This document shows positions 16,985 to 24,599 of a DNA stretch of 64,000 nt, in pieces. Source of the stretch: CAIWHR01 sp963734085 (GTDB lineage: Bacteria > Pseudomonadota > Gammaproteobacteria > Burkholderiales > Casimicrobiaceae); contig CAVTFT010000007.1 of assembly GCA_963734085.1 (NCBI GenBank), positions 124,001 through 188,000 on the forward strand, in the 5' to 3' direction. The notes under the pieces are model-generated. The model saw only the letters and a list, made by a program, of their open reading frames with translations. It did no database searches and was not told the origin of the DNA. Within the stretch, counting starts at the first letter, position 1; each line of letters starts with the position of its first letter. The position numbers and the translations under genes are program-made.

Positions 16985-17054
16985 CCGCCCCCACGTTCGC
17001 GCTGCTCGCTGCCCCCCGGAGGGGCGGGTCAGTCCCTTGGGGCGGCCCGGCGGG
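16985..17054 (+). repeat. dispersed intergenic repeat, family B copy 1
   Basis: The GC-rich block CGCTGCTCGCTGCCCCCCGG, then a GGGGCG hairpin arm and CTTGGGGCGGCCCGGCGG, resembles 44966-45032 (CGCTGCGCTCCCCCGAGGGA...CTTGGGGGCGCCTCGGCGG). Both copies lie just upstream of a start codon and point in the gene's direction. It forms a CCCCCC/GGGG stem. Confidence 0.45.
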
Positions 17055-17060
17055 ACTGAC

Positions 17061-17642
17061 ATGGTCCAGCTTGCCTCCGAAGGCGTCGCCCAGACCCGCG
17101 CGGTCAAGCTGATCGTGCTCGATCGCGACGGCGTGATCAACCGCGACAGCGAGCAGTTCATCAAGTCGCCGGAGGAATGGCGGCCGATTCCCGGCAGCCT
17201 CGAAGCGATCGCGCGCCTGAATCACGCTGGTTTCCGCGTCGTTGTCGCCACCAACCAGTCGGGCATCGGGCGCGGCCTTCTCGACATGGCGACGCTGAAC
17301 GCCATCAACGACAAGATGCACCGCGCGCTCGCGCTCGCGGGCGGCCGCATCGACGCGCTGTTCTACTGCCCGCACACCGCGGATTCCGAGTGCGAGTGCC
17401 GCAAGCCGAAGACGGGAATGCTGAAGGAGATCGGCGTGCGCTTCGGCGTCGACATGACCGGCGTGCCGTGCGTCGGTGATTCGCTGCGCGACCTCAAGGC
17501 GGCCGAGGCGGTCGGCGCCCAGCCGATGCTCGTGCTGACCGGCAAAGGCGAGAAGACGCTGCGCGAGGGCAACTTCCCGAAGAACACGGTGATCTTCCCG
17601 GATCTCGCATTCGCGGCCTCGGCACTGCTTGCCGGCGAATGA
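17061..17642 (+). CDS. gmhB: D-glycero-beta-D-manno-heptose 1,7-bisphosphate phosphatase
   Basis: 193-aa HAD-family phosphatase of ADP-heptose synthesis for LPS inner core. The nucleophile motif is LDRDGVIN (D21, D23). The zinc-binding loop YCPHTADSECECRKPKTG is the hallmark of GmhB, and PCVGDSLRDLKAA carries the acidic HAD motif III. The start is the ATG at 17061 (MVQLASEGVA), just after a dispersed repeat. In this gene neighbourhood gmhB normally follows glyS and precedes plsC. Confidence 0.93.
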   Translation: MVQLASEGVAQTRAVKLIVLDRDGVINRDSEQFIKSPEEWRPIPGSLEAIARLNHAGFRVVVATNQSGIGRGLLDMATLNAINDKMHRALALAGGRIDALFYCPHTADSECECRKPKTGMLKEIGVRFGVDMTGVPCVGDSLRDLKAAEAVGAQPMLVLTGKGEKTLREGNFPKNTVIFPDLAFAASALLAGE

Positions 17643-17968
17643 GTGAGGCGGGCGAGCGTCAGCGAGCCAAGGCCCGAAGGGCGCGTCGCCGAGCGATTGA
17701 GCGCGGCCGACGCAGCGGTGCCTCGTGCAAGGAGGAACGTGCGGAGGCCGCGGTATGAGTGAACGAAGCGAAGCGCAGGCCCGAGGACGCCCGCGCGAGC
17801 AGGGTGAAGCCAAGGAGCGAAGCTCGCGTCTGCGAGCGCGGGTGGCGGCCGACTTCAAGGCGCGGCGAGGACACGCGTATGGTGCGGAGGCCGCGCGTCC
17901 GCGAGCGATTGAGGGCGGCCGACACCTCGACGGTCGAATGTTCGAAATCAGCGCGGAGGCCGCCGAGT
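17640..17968 (+). repeat. dispersed intergenic repeat, family A copy 1 (two units)
   Basis: This fills the 341-bp gap between gmhB and plsC, beginning at the gmhB stop codon. Diagnostic blocks: GAGCCAAGGCCCGAAGGGCG, CGAGCGATTGAGCGCGGCCG, and a 28-bp block at 17732-17759 ending GCGGTATGAG that recurs exactly, inverted, at 38712-38739. A second, diverged unit follows (GAGCAGGGTGAAGCCAAGG, GTCTGCGAGCGCGGGTGGCG). An open frame of about 71 codons starts at the ATG at 17755; it is entirely repeat-derived and is not called a gene. Confidence 0.75.
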
Positions 17969-17983
17969 AATCCGGCGCTGTCG

Positions 17984-18700
17984 ATGTCCGCCGTCCGCTC
18001 GCTCGTGTTCCTGCTGTTCCAGGCGGTCGTGACTCCGGTTTTCGCCGCGGTGATGCTGCTCCTGTTCTGGATCCCGCGCGTGCCGATGTACCGGATCGCC
18101 GCCGCGTGGTGCCAGACGAACCTGTGGGGCGCACGCTGGATCTGCGGCATCGGGCACCGCGTGATCGGCGCCGAGAACATTCCCTCCGGCACACCGCACA
18201 TCGTGATGTCGAAGCACAGCTCCACCTGGGAAACGCTGGCGCTGACGTGGTTCTTTCCGCCGCTTGCCTACGTCGCCAAGAAGGAGCTCCTGTCGATCCC
18301 ATTCTTCGGCTGGGGCTTCGCGCTGGCCTCGCCGATCACGATCGACCGCAAGGCCGGTCTGAACGCCATGCAGCAGATCGCGAAGCAGGGCCGCGAGCGG
18401 TTCGCCCAGGGATTCTGGATCGTCGTCTATCCGGAGGGTACCCGGATCAGGGCCGGGACGCGCGCGAAGTACAAGACCGGCGGGGCGCGCCTCGCCTGCG
18501 AGCTCGGCGTGCCGATTGTGCCGGTCGCGCACAATGCGGGCTGGCTGTGGCCGAAGGGGATCTTTGGCAAGCGCCCGGGAACCGTTACGATCTCGTTCGG
18601 CAAGCCGATCGCCCCCGACGGCAAGGATCCCCAGAAGCTCACGAACGAAGTCGAGACATGGATCGAAAACGAGGTCGCGAGGCTCGGCGTCCCCGCGTGA
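17984..18700 (+). CDS. plsC: 1-acyl-sn-glycerol-3-phosphate acyltransferase
   Basis: 238-aa membrane acyltransferase making phosphatidic acid. One or two N-terminal transmembrane segments (SLVFLLFQAVVTPVFAAVML) are followed by the PlsC domain: motif I SKHSSTWET, motif III VVYPEGTRIRAG and motif IV VPIVPVAHNAG. Motif I has Glu where many family members have Asp (HxxxxE rather than HxxxxD). The ATG at 17984 gives the family-like start MSAVRSLVF; the open frame upstream is repeat DNA. It overlaps the next gene by GTGA. Confidence 0.92.
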   Translation: MSAVRSLVFLLFQAVVTPVFAAVMLLLFWIPRVPMYRIAAAWCQTNLWGARWICGIGHRVIGAENIPSGTPHIVMSKHSSTWETLALTWFFPPLAYVAKKELLSIPFFGWGFALASPITIDRKAGLNAMQQIAKQGRERFAQGFWIVVYPEGTRIRAGTRAKYKTGGARLACELGVPIVPVAHNAGWLWPKGIFGKRPGTVTISFGKPIAPDGKDPQKLTNEVETWIENEVARLGVPA

Positions 18701-19476
18701 CGCCGAAGTCATCGCCCACCCGCTTGCGCGCCGACGAGCCCCTCGACGTGCGCGCGCGGTCCGCGGCCGACGGACAGGTGCGCCGCATCGTTCTCGGCGG
18801 CGTGGCGCTCGACTATCGGTTGGTGCGCGCGAAGCGCCGCTCGATCGGCATGGACGTCGGCCTTGCGGGCCTCACGGTGCGCGCATCGCGCTGGGTAACG
18901 GTTCGGGCGATCGAGGCAACGCTTGCGGAACACGCCGAGTGGATCGTGCGTCAGCTCGCCTGGTGGCGGGAGCGGCGCCGCAACGTCCTTCCGCACGAGT
19001 GGAAGTCCGGGGCCCCGATTCTCTACCAGGGGCGCGAGCTCGCCCTCGCCCTTCATCCAGTGCGGCGGAAGGAGATCGCGGCGGATCTCCTCAACCTGAC
19101 GGTGCTGCATCCGTCGCCGCACGACGAGGAGAGCGTCGCCACTTTCGTCATCCGCTGGCTCAAGGACGAAGCGCTGCGCCTGGTCGTACCGCTGGTTGCG
19201 GCGAGCGCGGCGCGGATCACCGATTCGACCCCGCCGGTCGCGCTCTCGAATGCCCGCGGCGAATGGGGAAGCTGCAACCGCAAAGGCGAGATTCGGCTGA
19301 ACTGGCGACTCGTCCATCTGCCGCCGTGGCTCGCGCACTATGTCGTCGCGCACGAGGTCGCGCATCTCGTCGAGCTCAACCATTCGCCGCGGTTCTGGGC
19401 GCTGGTCGAATCGTTGTTTCCCGGCCATGCGGCAGCGCGGCGCGCGCTCTCCGACTGGACGGCGCTGTTGGAATAA
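18697..19476 (+). CDS. YgjP-like zinc metallopeptidase
   Basis: 259-aa protein of the M48-type YgjP/DUF45 family, often annotated SprT- or WLM-like. The zinc motif HEVAHLVELNHSPRFW (HExxH plus a later His) is near residue 225, preceded by the characteristic SNARGEWGSCNRKGEIRLNWRL. The GTG start at 18697 overlaps the plsC stop. The family is widespread in proteobacteria without a firmly established substrate. Its place after gmhB-plsC is conserved in betaproteobacteria. Confidence 0.88.
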   Translation: MTPKSSPTRLRADEPLDVRARSAADGQVRRIVLGGVALDYRLVRAKRRSIGMDVGLAGLTVRASRWVTVRAIEATLAEHAEWIVRQLAWWRERRRNVLPHEWKSGAPILYQGRELALALHPVRRKEIAADLLNLTVLHPSPHDEESVATFVIRWLKDEALRLVVPLVAASAARITDSTPPVALSNARGEWGSCNRKGEIRLNWRLVHLPPWLAHYVVAHEVAHLVELNHSPRFWALVESLFPGHAAARRALSDWTALLE

Positions 19477-19495
19477 ACAGGGTCGAAGACACTGC

Positions 19496-19843
19496 TTATG
19501 CCGGTGCCGCGAGTGGTGGCAGCGCAATCGACAGTTGCGCCTGCGCCGTAAGCAGCGTGCGGAGCGACGCGGCGAGCTCGGCGCCGGAACGGGTGTCCCG
19601 CCACGTCCCGTCCTGCGGCCGAAAGTGGAATCCGCCGCTGCGCGCGGCGACCCAGATCTCGCGATTGGGTACGTGCCGGTTGACGATGACCTTGCCGCCG
19701 TCGCCGCAGTCGATCTCGAGGATGCCGTCGTTCAAGCTCCAGTCGATGTCGGCGTCGGAAGCCTCGAGCGCCGCGTCCAGCGCCTCGCCGATGGCGGCGA
19801 GCGTTCGATCTGCGGCGGCGATGAATTCGGAATCGGTCAGCAC
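19496..19843 (-). CDS. cyaY: frataxin-like iron donor CyaY
   Basis: 115-aa frataxin homologue that binds iron and modulates Fe-S cluster assembly by IscS/IscU. It begins MLTDSEFIAAADRTLAAIGEAL, has the acidic helix with SDADIDW, and the sheet segment GGKVIVNRHVPNREIWVAAR followed by GGFHF. It is divergent from lptM-lysA, a conserved arrangement (cyaY / yifL), leaving only 48 bp for both promoters. Confidence 0.93.
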   Translation of the reverse strand: MLTDSEFIAAADRTLAAIGEALDAALEASDADIDWSLNDGILEIDCGDGGKVIVNRHVPNREIWVAARSGGFHFRPQDGTWRDTRSGAELAASLRTLLTAQAQLSIALPPLAAPA

Positions 19844-19891
19844 GGAGGTCGAGGTGGTTCGGGTGGCATTTCCTTGTTAGGATTCCGGCCG

Positions 19892-20110
19892 ATGTTACGC
19901 GATTTCACCGCACTCGTTCGCCTTGCCGCACCGACGCCGATCATCGCTGCGATGATGGTCGCGATCACCGCATGCGCGCTCGCGGGCTGCGGCATCAAGG
20001 GCCCGTTGCGGCCCGCTCCGGGAACGACGCCCGCGACGCCGCCACCCGCCACGAGCGCGCCGACGCCGTCCGGAGTCACCGATACGGAAGATCCGGAAAG
20101 GAAACCGTGA
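19892..20110 (+). CDS. lptM: small lipoprotein LptM (YifL)
   Basis: 72-aa lipoprotein. The lipobox ALAGC is followed by the family signature GIKGPL, then a proline/threonine-rich tail. LptM assists maturation of the LPS translocon LptD in the outer membrane. The N-terminus is longer than in E. coli; an internal ATG (MMVAITACALAGC) could be the true start. The TGA overlaps the GTG of lysA. Its position between cyaY and lysA/dapF genes is conserved. Confidence 0.85.
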   Translation: MLRDFTALVRLAAPTPIIAAMMVAITACALAGCGIKGPLRPAPGTTPATPPPATSAPTPSGVTDTEDPERKP

Positions 20111-21390
20111 GCGCCGCGACGGCCGCAAGCGTCGGGGCACCGGAAGCAGGCGCATTCGCCTACGTCGACGGCGAGCTCCGCGTCGAGGCGGTCGCGCTTT
20201 CGGAGATCGCCGCACGCTTCGGCACCCCGTGTTACGTCTATTCGCGCGCGGCGCTCGAAGCCGGCTTCCGCGACTTCGACGCCGCCTTCGCCGACCTGCC
20301 GCACCTCGTCTGCTACGCGATGAAGGCGAACTCGAACCTCGCGGTGCTGAACCTGCTCGCCCGGGCTGGCAGCGGCTTCGACATTGTCTCCGGCGGCGAG
20401 CTCGTGCGCGCGCTCGCGGCGGGCGGCGATCCCGGCAAGATCGTGTTCTCCGGCGTGGGCAAGACGGCCGCCGAAATGGAGGCCGCGCTCGCGGCCGGGA
20501 TCCTCTGCTTCAATGTCGAATCGGAAGCCGAGCTCGACCTCTTGAACGCGGTCGCCGCGAAGGTCGGCAAGGTCGCGCCCGTATCGTTTCGAGTCAATCC
20601 CGACGTCGATCCGCGCACGCATCCCTACATTTCCACGGGCCTCAAGGAAAGCAAGTTCGGCGTCGCCTATGCCGATGCGCCGAAACTCTATCGGCGGGCA
20701 TTCGCACTGCAGCACGTCGCCGTGCACGGCATTGGTTGCCATATCGGTTCGCAGGTCACCGACCTGTCGGCGTATGTCGAGGCGGCCGAGAAAATGTTTG
20801 CGCTCGCGGACCGCATCGAGGCCGACGGCATCGCGCTCTCGCACATTGACCTGGGCGGCGGCCTCGGCATCCGCTACCGGGACGAAGAGACAATCGATCC
20901 GTACGAGTACGCGCGCGCCGTGCGGCGTGCGCGCGGCGCGCGGACGCATCGGCTGCTCTTCGAGCCCGGCCGGTTCCTCGTCGGCCACGCCGGCGTCCTG
21001 CTGACCCGCGTCCTCTACCTCAAGCCGGGCGAAGGTCGCGATTTTGCCGTCGTCGACGCAGCGATGAACGACCTGATCCGCCCGGCGCTGTACGCCGCAT
21101 GGCATCCCGTCGATCCGGTGCGTCCCAGCGCCGATCCGCCGCGCCGCTGGCAGCTCGTCGGGCCCGTTTGCGAGACCGGTGATTTCCTCGCGCACGACCG
21201 TGATCTCGCGCTGTGCACCGGCGATCTCCTCGCCGTGCGCGCGGCCGGCGCGTACGGGTTCGTGATGAGCTCCAATTACAACTCGCGGCCTCGCGCCTGC
21301 GAGATCGTCGTCGACGGTGATCGCGTCCATCTTGTCCGGCCGCGCGAGACGCCTTCCGATCTTTTCGCGAGCGAATCCACGCTGCCGTAG
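20107..21390 (+). CDS. lysA: diaminopimelate decarboxylase
   Basis: 427-aa PLP enzyme making L-lysine from meso-DAP. The PLP lysine is K73 in CYAMKANSNLAV. Other family motifs are SGGELVRALAAG, HIGSQVTDLSAYVEA, HIDLGGGLGIRY, FEPGRFLVGHAG, GPVCETGDFLA and AAGAYGFVMSSNYNSRPR. The GTG start overlaps the lptM stop (GTGA). Fold-type III PLP enzymes such as arginine decarboxylase share features, but CETGD and length favour LysA. Confidence 0.95.
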   Translation: MSAATAASVGAPEAGAFAYVDGELRVEAVALSEIAARFGTPCYVYSRAALEAGFRDFDAAFADLPHLVCYAMKANSNLAVLNLLARAGSGFDIVSGGELVRALAAGGDPGKIVFSGVGKTAAEMEAALAAGILCFNVESEAELDLLNAVAAKVGKVAPVSFRVNPDVDPRTHPYISTGLKESKFGVAYADAPKLYRRAFALQHVAVHGIGCHIGSQVTDLSAYVEAAEKMFALADRIEADGIALSHIDLGGGLGIRYRDEETIDPYEYARAVRRARGARTHRLLFEPGRFLVGHAGVLLTRVLYLKPGEGRDFAVVDAAMNDLIRPALYAAWHPVDPVRPSADPPRRWQLVGPVCETGDFLAHDRDLALCTGDLLAVRAAGAYGFVMSSNYNSRPRACEIVVDGDRVHLVRPRETPSDLFASESTLP

Positions 21391-21513
21391 CCCGCCCCCA
21401 GCGCACAGCACGACCGCCGTTACGAACGCGTTTTATGCGCTTGATGTGCCTTGCAACGCGTGTGCGCGGACGCAACACTCGTGCATGCAAGGCCCGGAAT
21501 CGGCGAAGAAATC

Positions 21514-21541
21514 TTGCAATTCAACAAAATGTGGCTAGAAT
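21514..21541 (+). promoter_or_regulatory. sigma70-like promoter for the H1-like gene
   Basis: TTGCAA (21514-21519) and TAGAAT (21536-21541) are separated by 16 bp in a locally AT-rich stretch, 130 bp upstream of the gene at 21674. The gap 21391-21673 holds nothing else recognisable. Confidence 0.5.
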
Positions 21542-21673
21542 TCATGCAGCAGGTAGCAGCGGGTTTGTCAAGAGGTTGCAGCAGTTTGCAATACCGCTCG
21601 ACGAAAACGCCGGTGCCTGCGAAGAAGTGGAAGCACCATAACAGTCACAGCAACTCAGACAGGAGAAAACGCA

Positions 21674-22036
21674 ATGGCTGACATTATGTCGATGATGCCG
21701 GCGGCATCCGCCCCGGCGCCCAAGAAGGCAACGAAGCGAAAAGCCAAGAAGAAGAAGGCCGCTCCGAAGAAGGCCGCGAAGAAGACCACGAAGAAGAAGA
21801 AGGCCGCGAAGAAGACCACGAAGAAAAAGAAGAAGGCCGCGAAGAAGCCCACGAAGAAGAAGGCCGCGAAGAAGACCACCAAGCGGAAGGCAGCGAAGAA
21901 GGCGAAGAAGAAGGCCGCCCCGAAGAAGAGGAAGGCAGCGAAGAAGGCGAAGAAGCGGAAGGCCGCCCCGAAGCGCAAGGCCGCCAAGAAGGCGACCAAG
22001 AAAAAGGCGACCAAGAGAAAAGCCGCCAAAAAGTAA
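21674..22036 (+). CDS. histone H1-like lysine/alanine-rich DNA-binding protein
   Basis: 120-aa protein made almost wholly of KKAAKK, KKTTKKKK and KRKAAKK repeats after a short leader MADIMSMMPAASAPAP. This composition is typical of bacterial H1-like proteins (AlgP, BpH1, HctB C-termini) that bind DNA or RNA without sequence preference. A ribosome-binding site (CAGGAGAAAA) precedes the ATG, and a strong terminator follows 45 bp after the stop. The repeats are prone to length change by slippage. The same kind of basic tail ends both phasins in this window. Confidence 0.85.
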   Translation: MADIMSMMPAASAPAPKKATKRKAKKKKAAPKKAAKKTTKKKKAAKKTTKKKKKAAKKPTKKKAAKKTTKRKAAKKAKKKAAPKKRKAAKKAKKRKAAPKRKAAKKATKKKATKRKAAKK

Positions 22037-22081
22037 GCCTACCAAGGCGAAAAGGTCCGCTGCAGATGTGTGGTGGACAAA

Positions 22082-22114
22082 AAAACAGGCGACGCTCGAT
22101 GCGTCGCCTGTTTT
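22082..22114. terminator. bidirectional intrinsic terminator
   Basis: A perfect 14-bp stem AAAACAGGCGACGC / GCGTCGCCTGTTTT with loop TCGAT, ending in T-runs on both strands. It lies between the convergent H1-like gene and mltD and can serve both. Confidence 0.9.
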
Positions 22115-22165
22115 GTTTCCGGCGTACCGCACGCCCGCCAGCACGTGCGGGCGGCGAGGCTCTCG

Positions 22166-23740
22166 TCACCCTCCGGCGGCAGTGGTGCTCTTCGCCGATC
22201 GCGTCCCGTTGCCGTTCTTCGGCGCCGGCCGCGGCGCGGGCTTGGCGCTCACTGCACGCGTCGTCGCCTTGGCCGGAGCCGTCTTCGCCTGCGTCGACAG
22301 GATTCTCTTGCCGCCGGCGCGCTTGGCCTTGCCGGCATTCGGCGCGAGCTCGCTCGTGATGCGCAGTCGCTGTCCCGCGACAACACTGTTTTGCGTAAGC
22401 CCGTTCCAGCGCCGGATGTCCTGCGCGCTGACGTCGTAGCGGGTCGCGATCCGCGCCAGCGTGTCGCCGCGGTTCACCCGATAGTAGAAGGTGCGGCCCT
22501 GAGGCACCGTCGTGAAGACGGCCTGTGAGAGCCCGTCGACCGTGTCCTGCGTCGGATGCGCGGCGGGCACGAGCAGCGTGTGGCCCGCGGGAATCCGGGC
22601 TCTCGCCCCGATGCCGTTCACCGCTCGCAGCGTCTCCACCGGCATCCCGAATTTCGCCGCGACCTGCGGGAGCGTTTCGCCGTTGCGCATCCGATAAGCC
22701 TGCCAGGAGACGAGCGGCTGGTCCATGAGGTCGAGCTTCGCCGCAAACAGCTCGGCCTTGTCGATCGGCAGCAGGATCGTGTACTCGTCTGCCCCGGCGA
22801 TCACCGGACGGTTGTGATGCGGGTTGAGGTACTGGAACTCGTCGAGCGACAGTTCGGCGAGCTCGGCGGCGCGCTTGACGTCCATCTTCCGGTGTGTCTT
22901 CACGACGGCAAAGTACGGCGCATCCGGGATATCGGCGAGGACGATCCCGTACTTGTCGGGATCGGCAATGATGTTCTTGACCGCCTGCAGCTTGGGCAGG
23001 TAGTTGCGGGTTTCGTCGGGCATCTTGAGACTCGCGTAGTCGGTCGGCTTGCCCGCCTTCTCGTTGATCGCCACGGCCTTCGCGACGTTGCCCTCGCCCC
23101 AGTTGTAGGCCGCGAGCGCGAGCTGCCAATCGCCGAAATCGCCATGCAGCTTTTCGAGGTAGTTGAGCGCGCCGTCGGTGGCCGCGATCACATCGCGCCG
23201 CGAATCGAACCAGAAGTTCTGCTTCAGGCCGTACAGCGTCCCGGTCGACGGCATGAACTGCCAGATCCCCGACGCGCGGCTCGTCGACAGCGCGATCGGG
23301 TTGTACGCGCTCTCGACCATCGGCAGAAGCGCAATCTCGCTCGGCATGTGGCGCTCTTCGACCTCGACCACGATGTGATACAGGTAGCGGCGACTGCGCT
23401 CGATCATCCGGGCGACGTAATCGGGGCGCTCGACGTACCACTGCTCCCATTTTTCGACGAGCGCTCCGTCGATGTCCGGCATTGCATAGCCTTTGCGAAC
23501 GCGCACCCACAGATCGTCGGCGGCGGGTGGGAGCTGTTCGAGGACTTCCGCAGCGGACGGCGAAAACGGACTCGGCGGACCGACCTCGGCCGGCGCTGCG
23601 GCGACGGGCGGCGCCGGTTCAGGGGCTGCCGGCGCAGGCGCGGGGGTTTCCGGGGGAGGCGCGGAAGGTTCCGGGGCGGGCGTTGCGCAGCCGGCTACCA
23701 GCGCAACGAGGGCGAGCAGAGGAACGAGGCGTCTTCGCAA
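22166..23740 (-). CDS. mltD: membrane-bound lytic murein transglycosylase D
   Basis: 524-aa lipoprotein (lipobox LVAGC, C18) that cleaves peptidoglycan glycan strands. A proline/alanine linker is followed by an SLT domain with catalytic Glu143 in MVESAYNPIA, and SRASGIWQFMPSTG. Two or more LysM repeats follow, including RNGETLPQVAAKFGMPVETL and VNRGDTLARIATRYDVSAQDI. The basic tail (KRAGGKRILSTQAKTAPAKATT) is unusual. MltD is commonly next to gloB, as here. Confidence 0.93.
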   Translation of the reverse strand: MRRRLVPLLALVALVAGCATPAPEPSAPPPETPAPAPAAPEPAPPVAAAPAEVGPPSPFSPSAAEVLEQLPPAADDLWVRVRKGYAMPDIDGALVEKWEQWYVERPDYVARMIERSRRYLYHIVVEVEERHMPSEIALLPMVESAYNPIALSTSRASGIWQFMPSTGTLYGLKQNFWFDSRRDVIAATDGALNYLEKLHGDFGDWQLALAAYNWGEGNVAKAVAINEKAGKPTDYASLKMPDETRNYLPKLQAVKNIIADPDKYGIVLADIPDAPYFAVVKTHRKMDVKRAAELAELSLDEFQYLNPHHNRPVIAGADEYTILLPIDKAELFAAKLDLMDQPLVSWQAYRMRNGETLPQVAAKFGMPVETLRAVNGIGARARIPAGHTLLVPAAHPTQDTVDGLSQAVFTTVPQGRTFYYRVNRGDTLARIATRYDVSAQDIRRWNGLTQNSVVAGQRLRITSELAPNAGKAKRAGGKRILSTQAKTAPAKATTRAVSAKPAPRPAPKNGNGTRSAKSTTAAGG

Positions 23741-23819
23741 TTTGGTCAGTCGTCGGATTGCACAAAATTCGGGCGATGGTAGGCGTCACCGCCCCAACCG
23801 TCAACCGAGCGTCTTTCTG

Positions 23820-24599
23820 TTACTTGAACGTGTTCTTCCACTCGCGTAGCGTCGCGAACGCGTCGACCGCATCGGCGAGAGGGCGCCCGGCATGCGCTTG
23901 CGCGGCGGCGAACACCGCCGGCTCGCCGGCACGCAGGAACGGATTCGTCGCGCATTCGCCCGCCATCTCGGACGGAACCGTCGGTTCACCGCGATCGCGC
24001 TTCGCCTGCTCGCGCTTTTGCCGTTCGGCGAGCGCTCGATTAGCGGGCTCGACCGCGAGCGCGAAGCGCACGTTGGCGAGCGTGTACTCGTGCCCGCAAT
24101 AAACGCGCGTGTCGCCGGGCAGCGCGGCGAGCTTCGCGAGCGAGGCCACCATCTGCGCCGGCGTGCCTTCGAAGAGCCGGCCACAGCCGCATGTGAACAG
24201 CGTGTCGCCGGTGAACGTGATCGGATGACCTTCGTTCGCGCCGACATAGGCGACCTGCCCCGCCGTATGGCCGGGTACGTCGAGCACGGCGAGCTCGAAT
24301 CCGGTTCCGGGGACGACGAACGTATCGCCCTCGACGAGCGCGTGCGTCCGGTCGGGGATCGACTCGCGGGCGGGGCCGAACACCGGCACCTTGAACTGCG
24401 CAGCGAGCGCGGCGATTCCGTTGACGTGGTCCCAGTGATGGTGCGTCACGACGATCGCGGTGAGCGTGAGGCCCTCCCGGTCGAGGTACGCCTGCACCGG
24501 AGCCGCGTCACCCGGATCGACGACCGCCGCGTTGCGCCCCTCGCGCACGACCCAGATGTAGTTGTCGGCAAGGGCAGGGATGGGGATAATCGCCGCCAT
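23820..24599 (-). CDS. gloB: hydroxyacylglutathione hydrolase (glyoxalase II)
   Basis: 259-aa metallo-beta-lactamase-fold enzyme that hydrolyses S-lactoylglutathione in methylglyoxal detoxification. Metal-binding motif THHHWDH at residues 52-58, then LDVPGHTAGQVAYV, FTGDTLFTCGCGRLFEG, YCGHEYTLAN, and a C-terminal HAGRPLADAVDAFATLREWKN. Starts MAAIIPIPALADNYIW, as usual. Its start codon overlaps the divergent methyltransferase start within CATG at 24597-24600. Confidence 0.95.
   Translation of the reverse strand: MAAIIPIPALADNYIWVVREGRNAAVVDPGDAAPVQAYLDREGLTLTAIVVTHHHWDHVNGIAALAAQFKVPVFGPARESIPDRTHALVEGDTFVVPGTGFELAVLDVPGHTAGQVAYVGANEGHPITFTGDTLFTCGCGRLFEGTPAQMVASLAKLAALPGDTRVYCGHEYTLANVRFALAVEPANRALAERQKREQAKRDRGEPTVPSEMAGECATNPFLRAGEPAVFAAAQAHAGRPLADAVDAFATLREWKNTFK

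Noticed and set aside
17755..17970. Small open frame MSERSEAQARGRP... between gmhB and plsC
   Set aside because: It lies wholly in the dispersed repeat and has repeat-driven composition; without expression data it is not supported as a gene.
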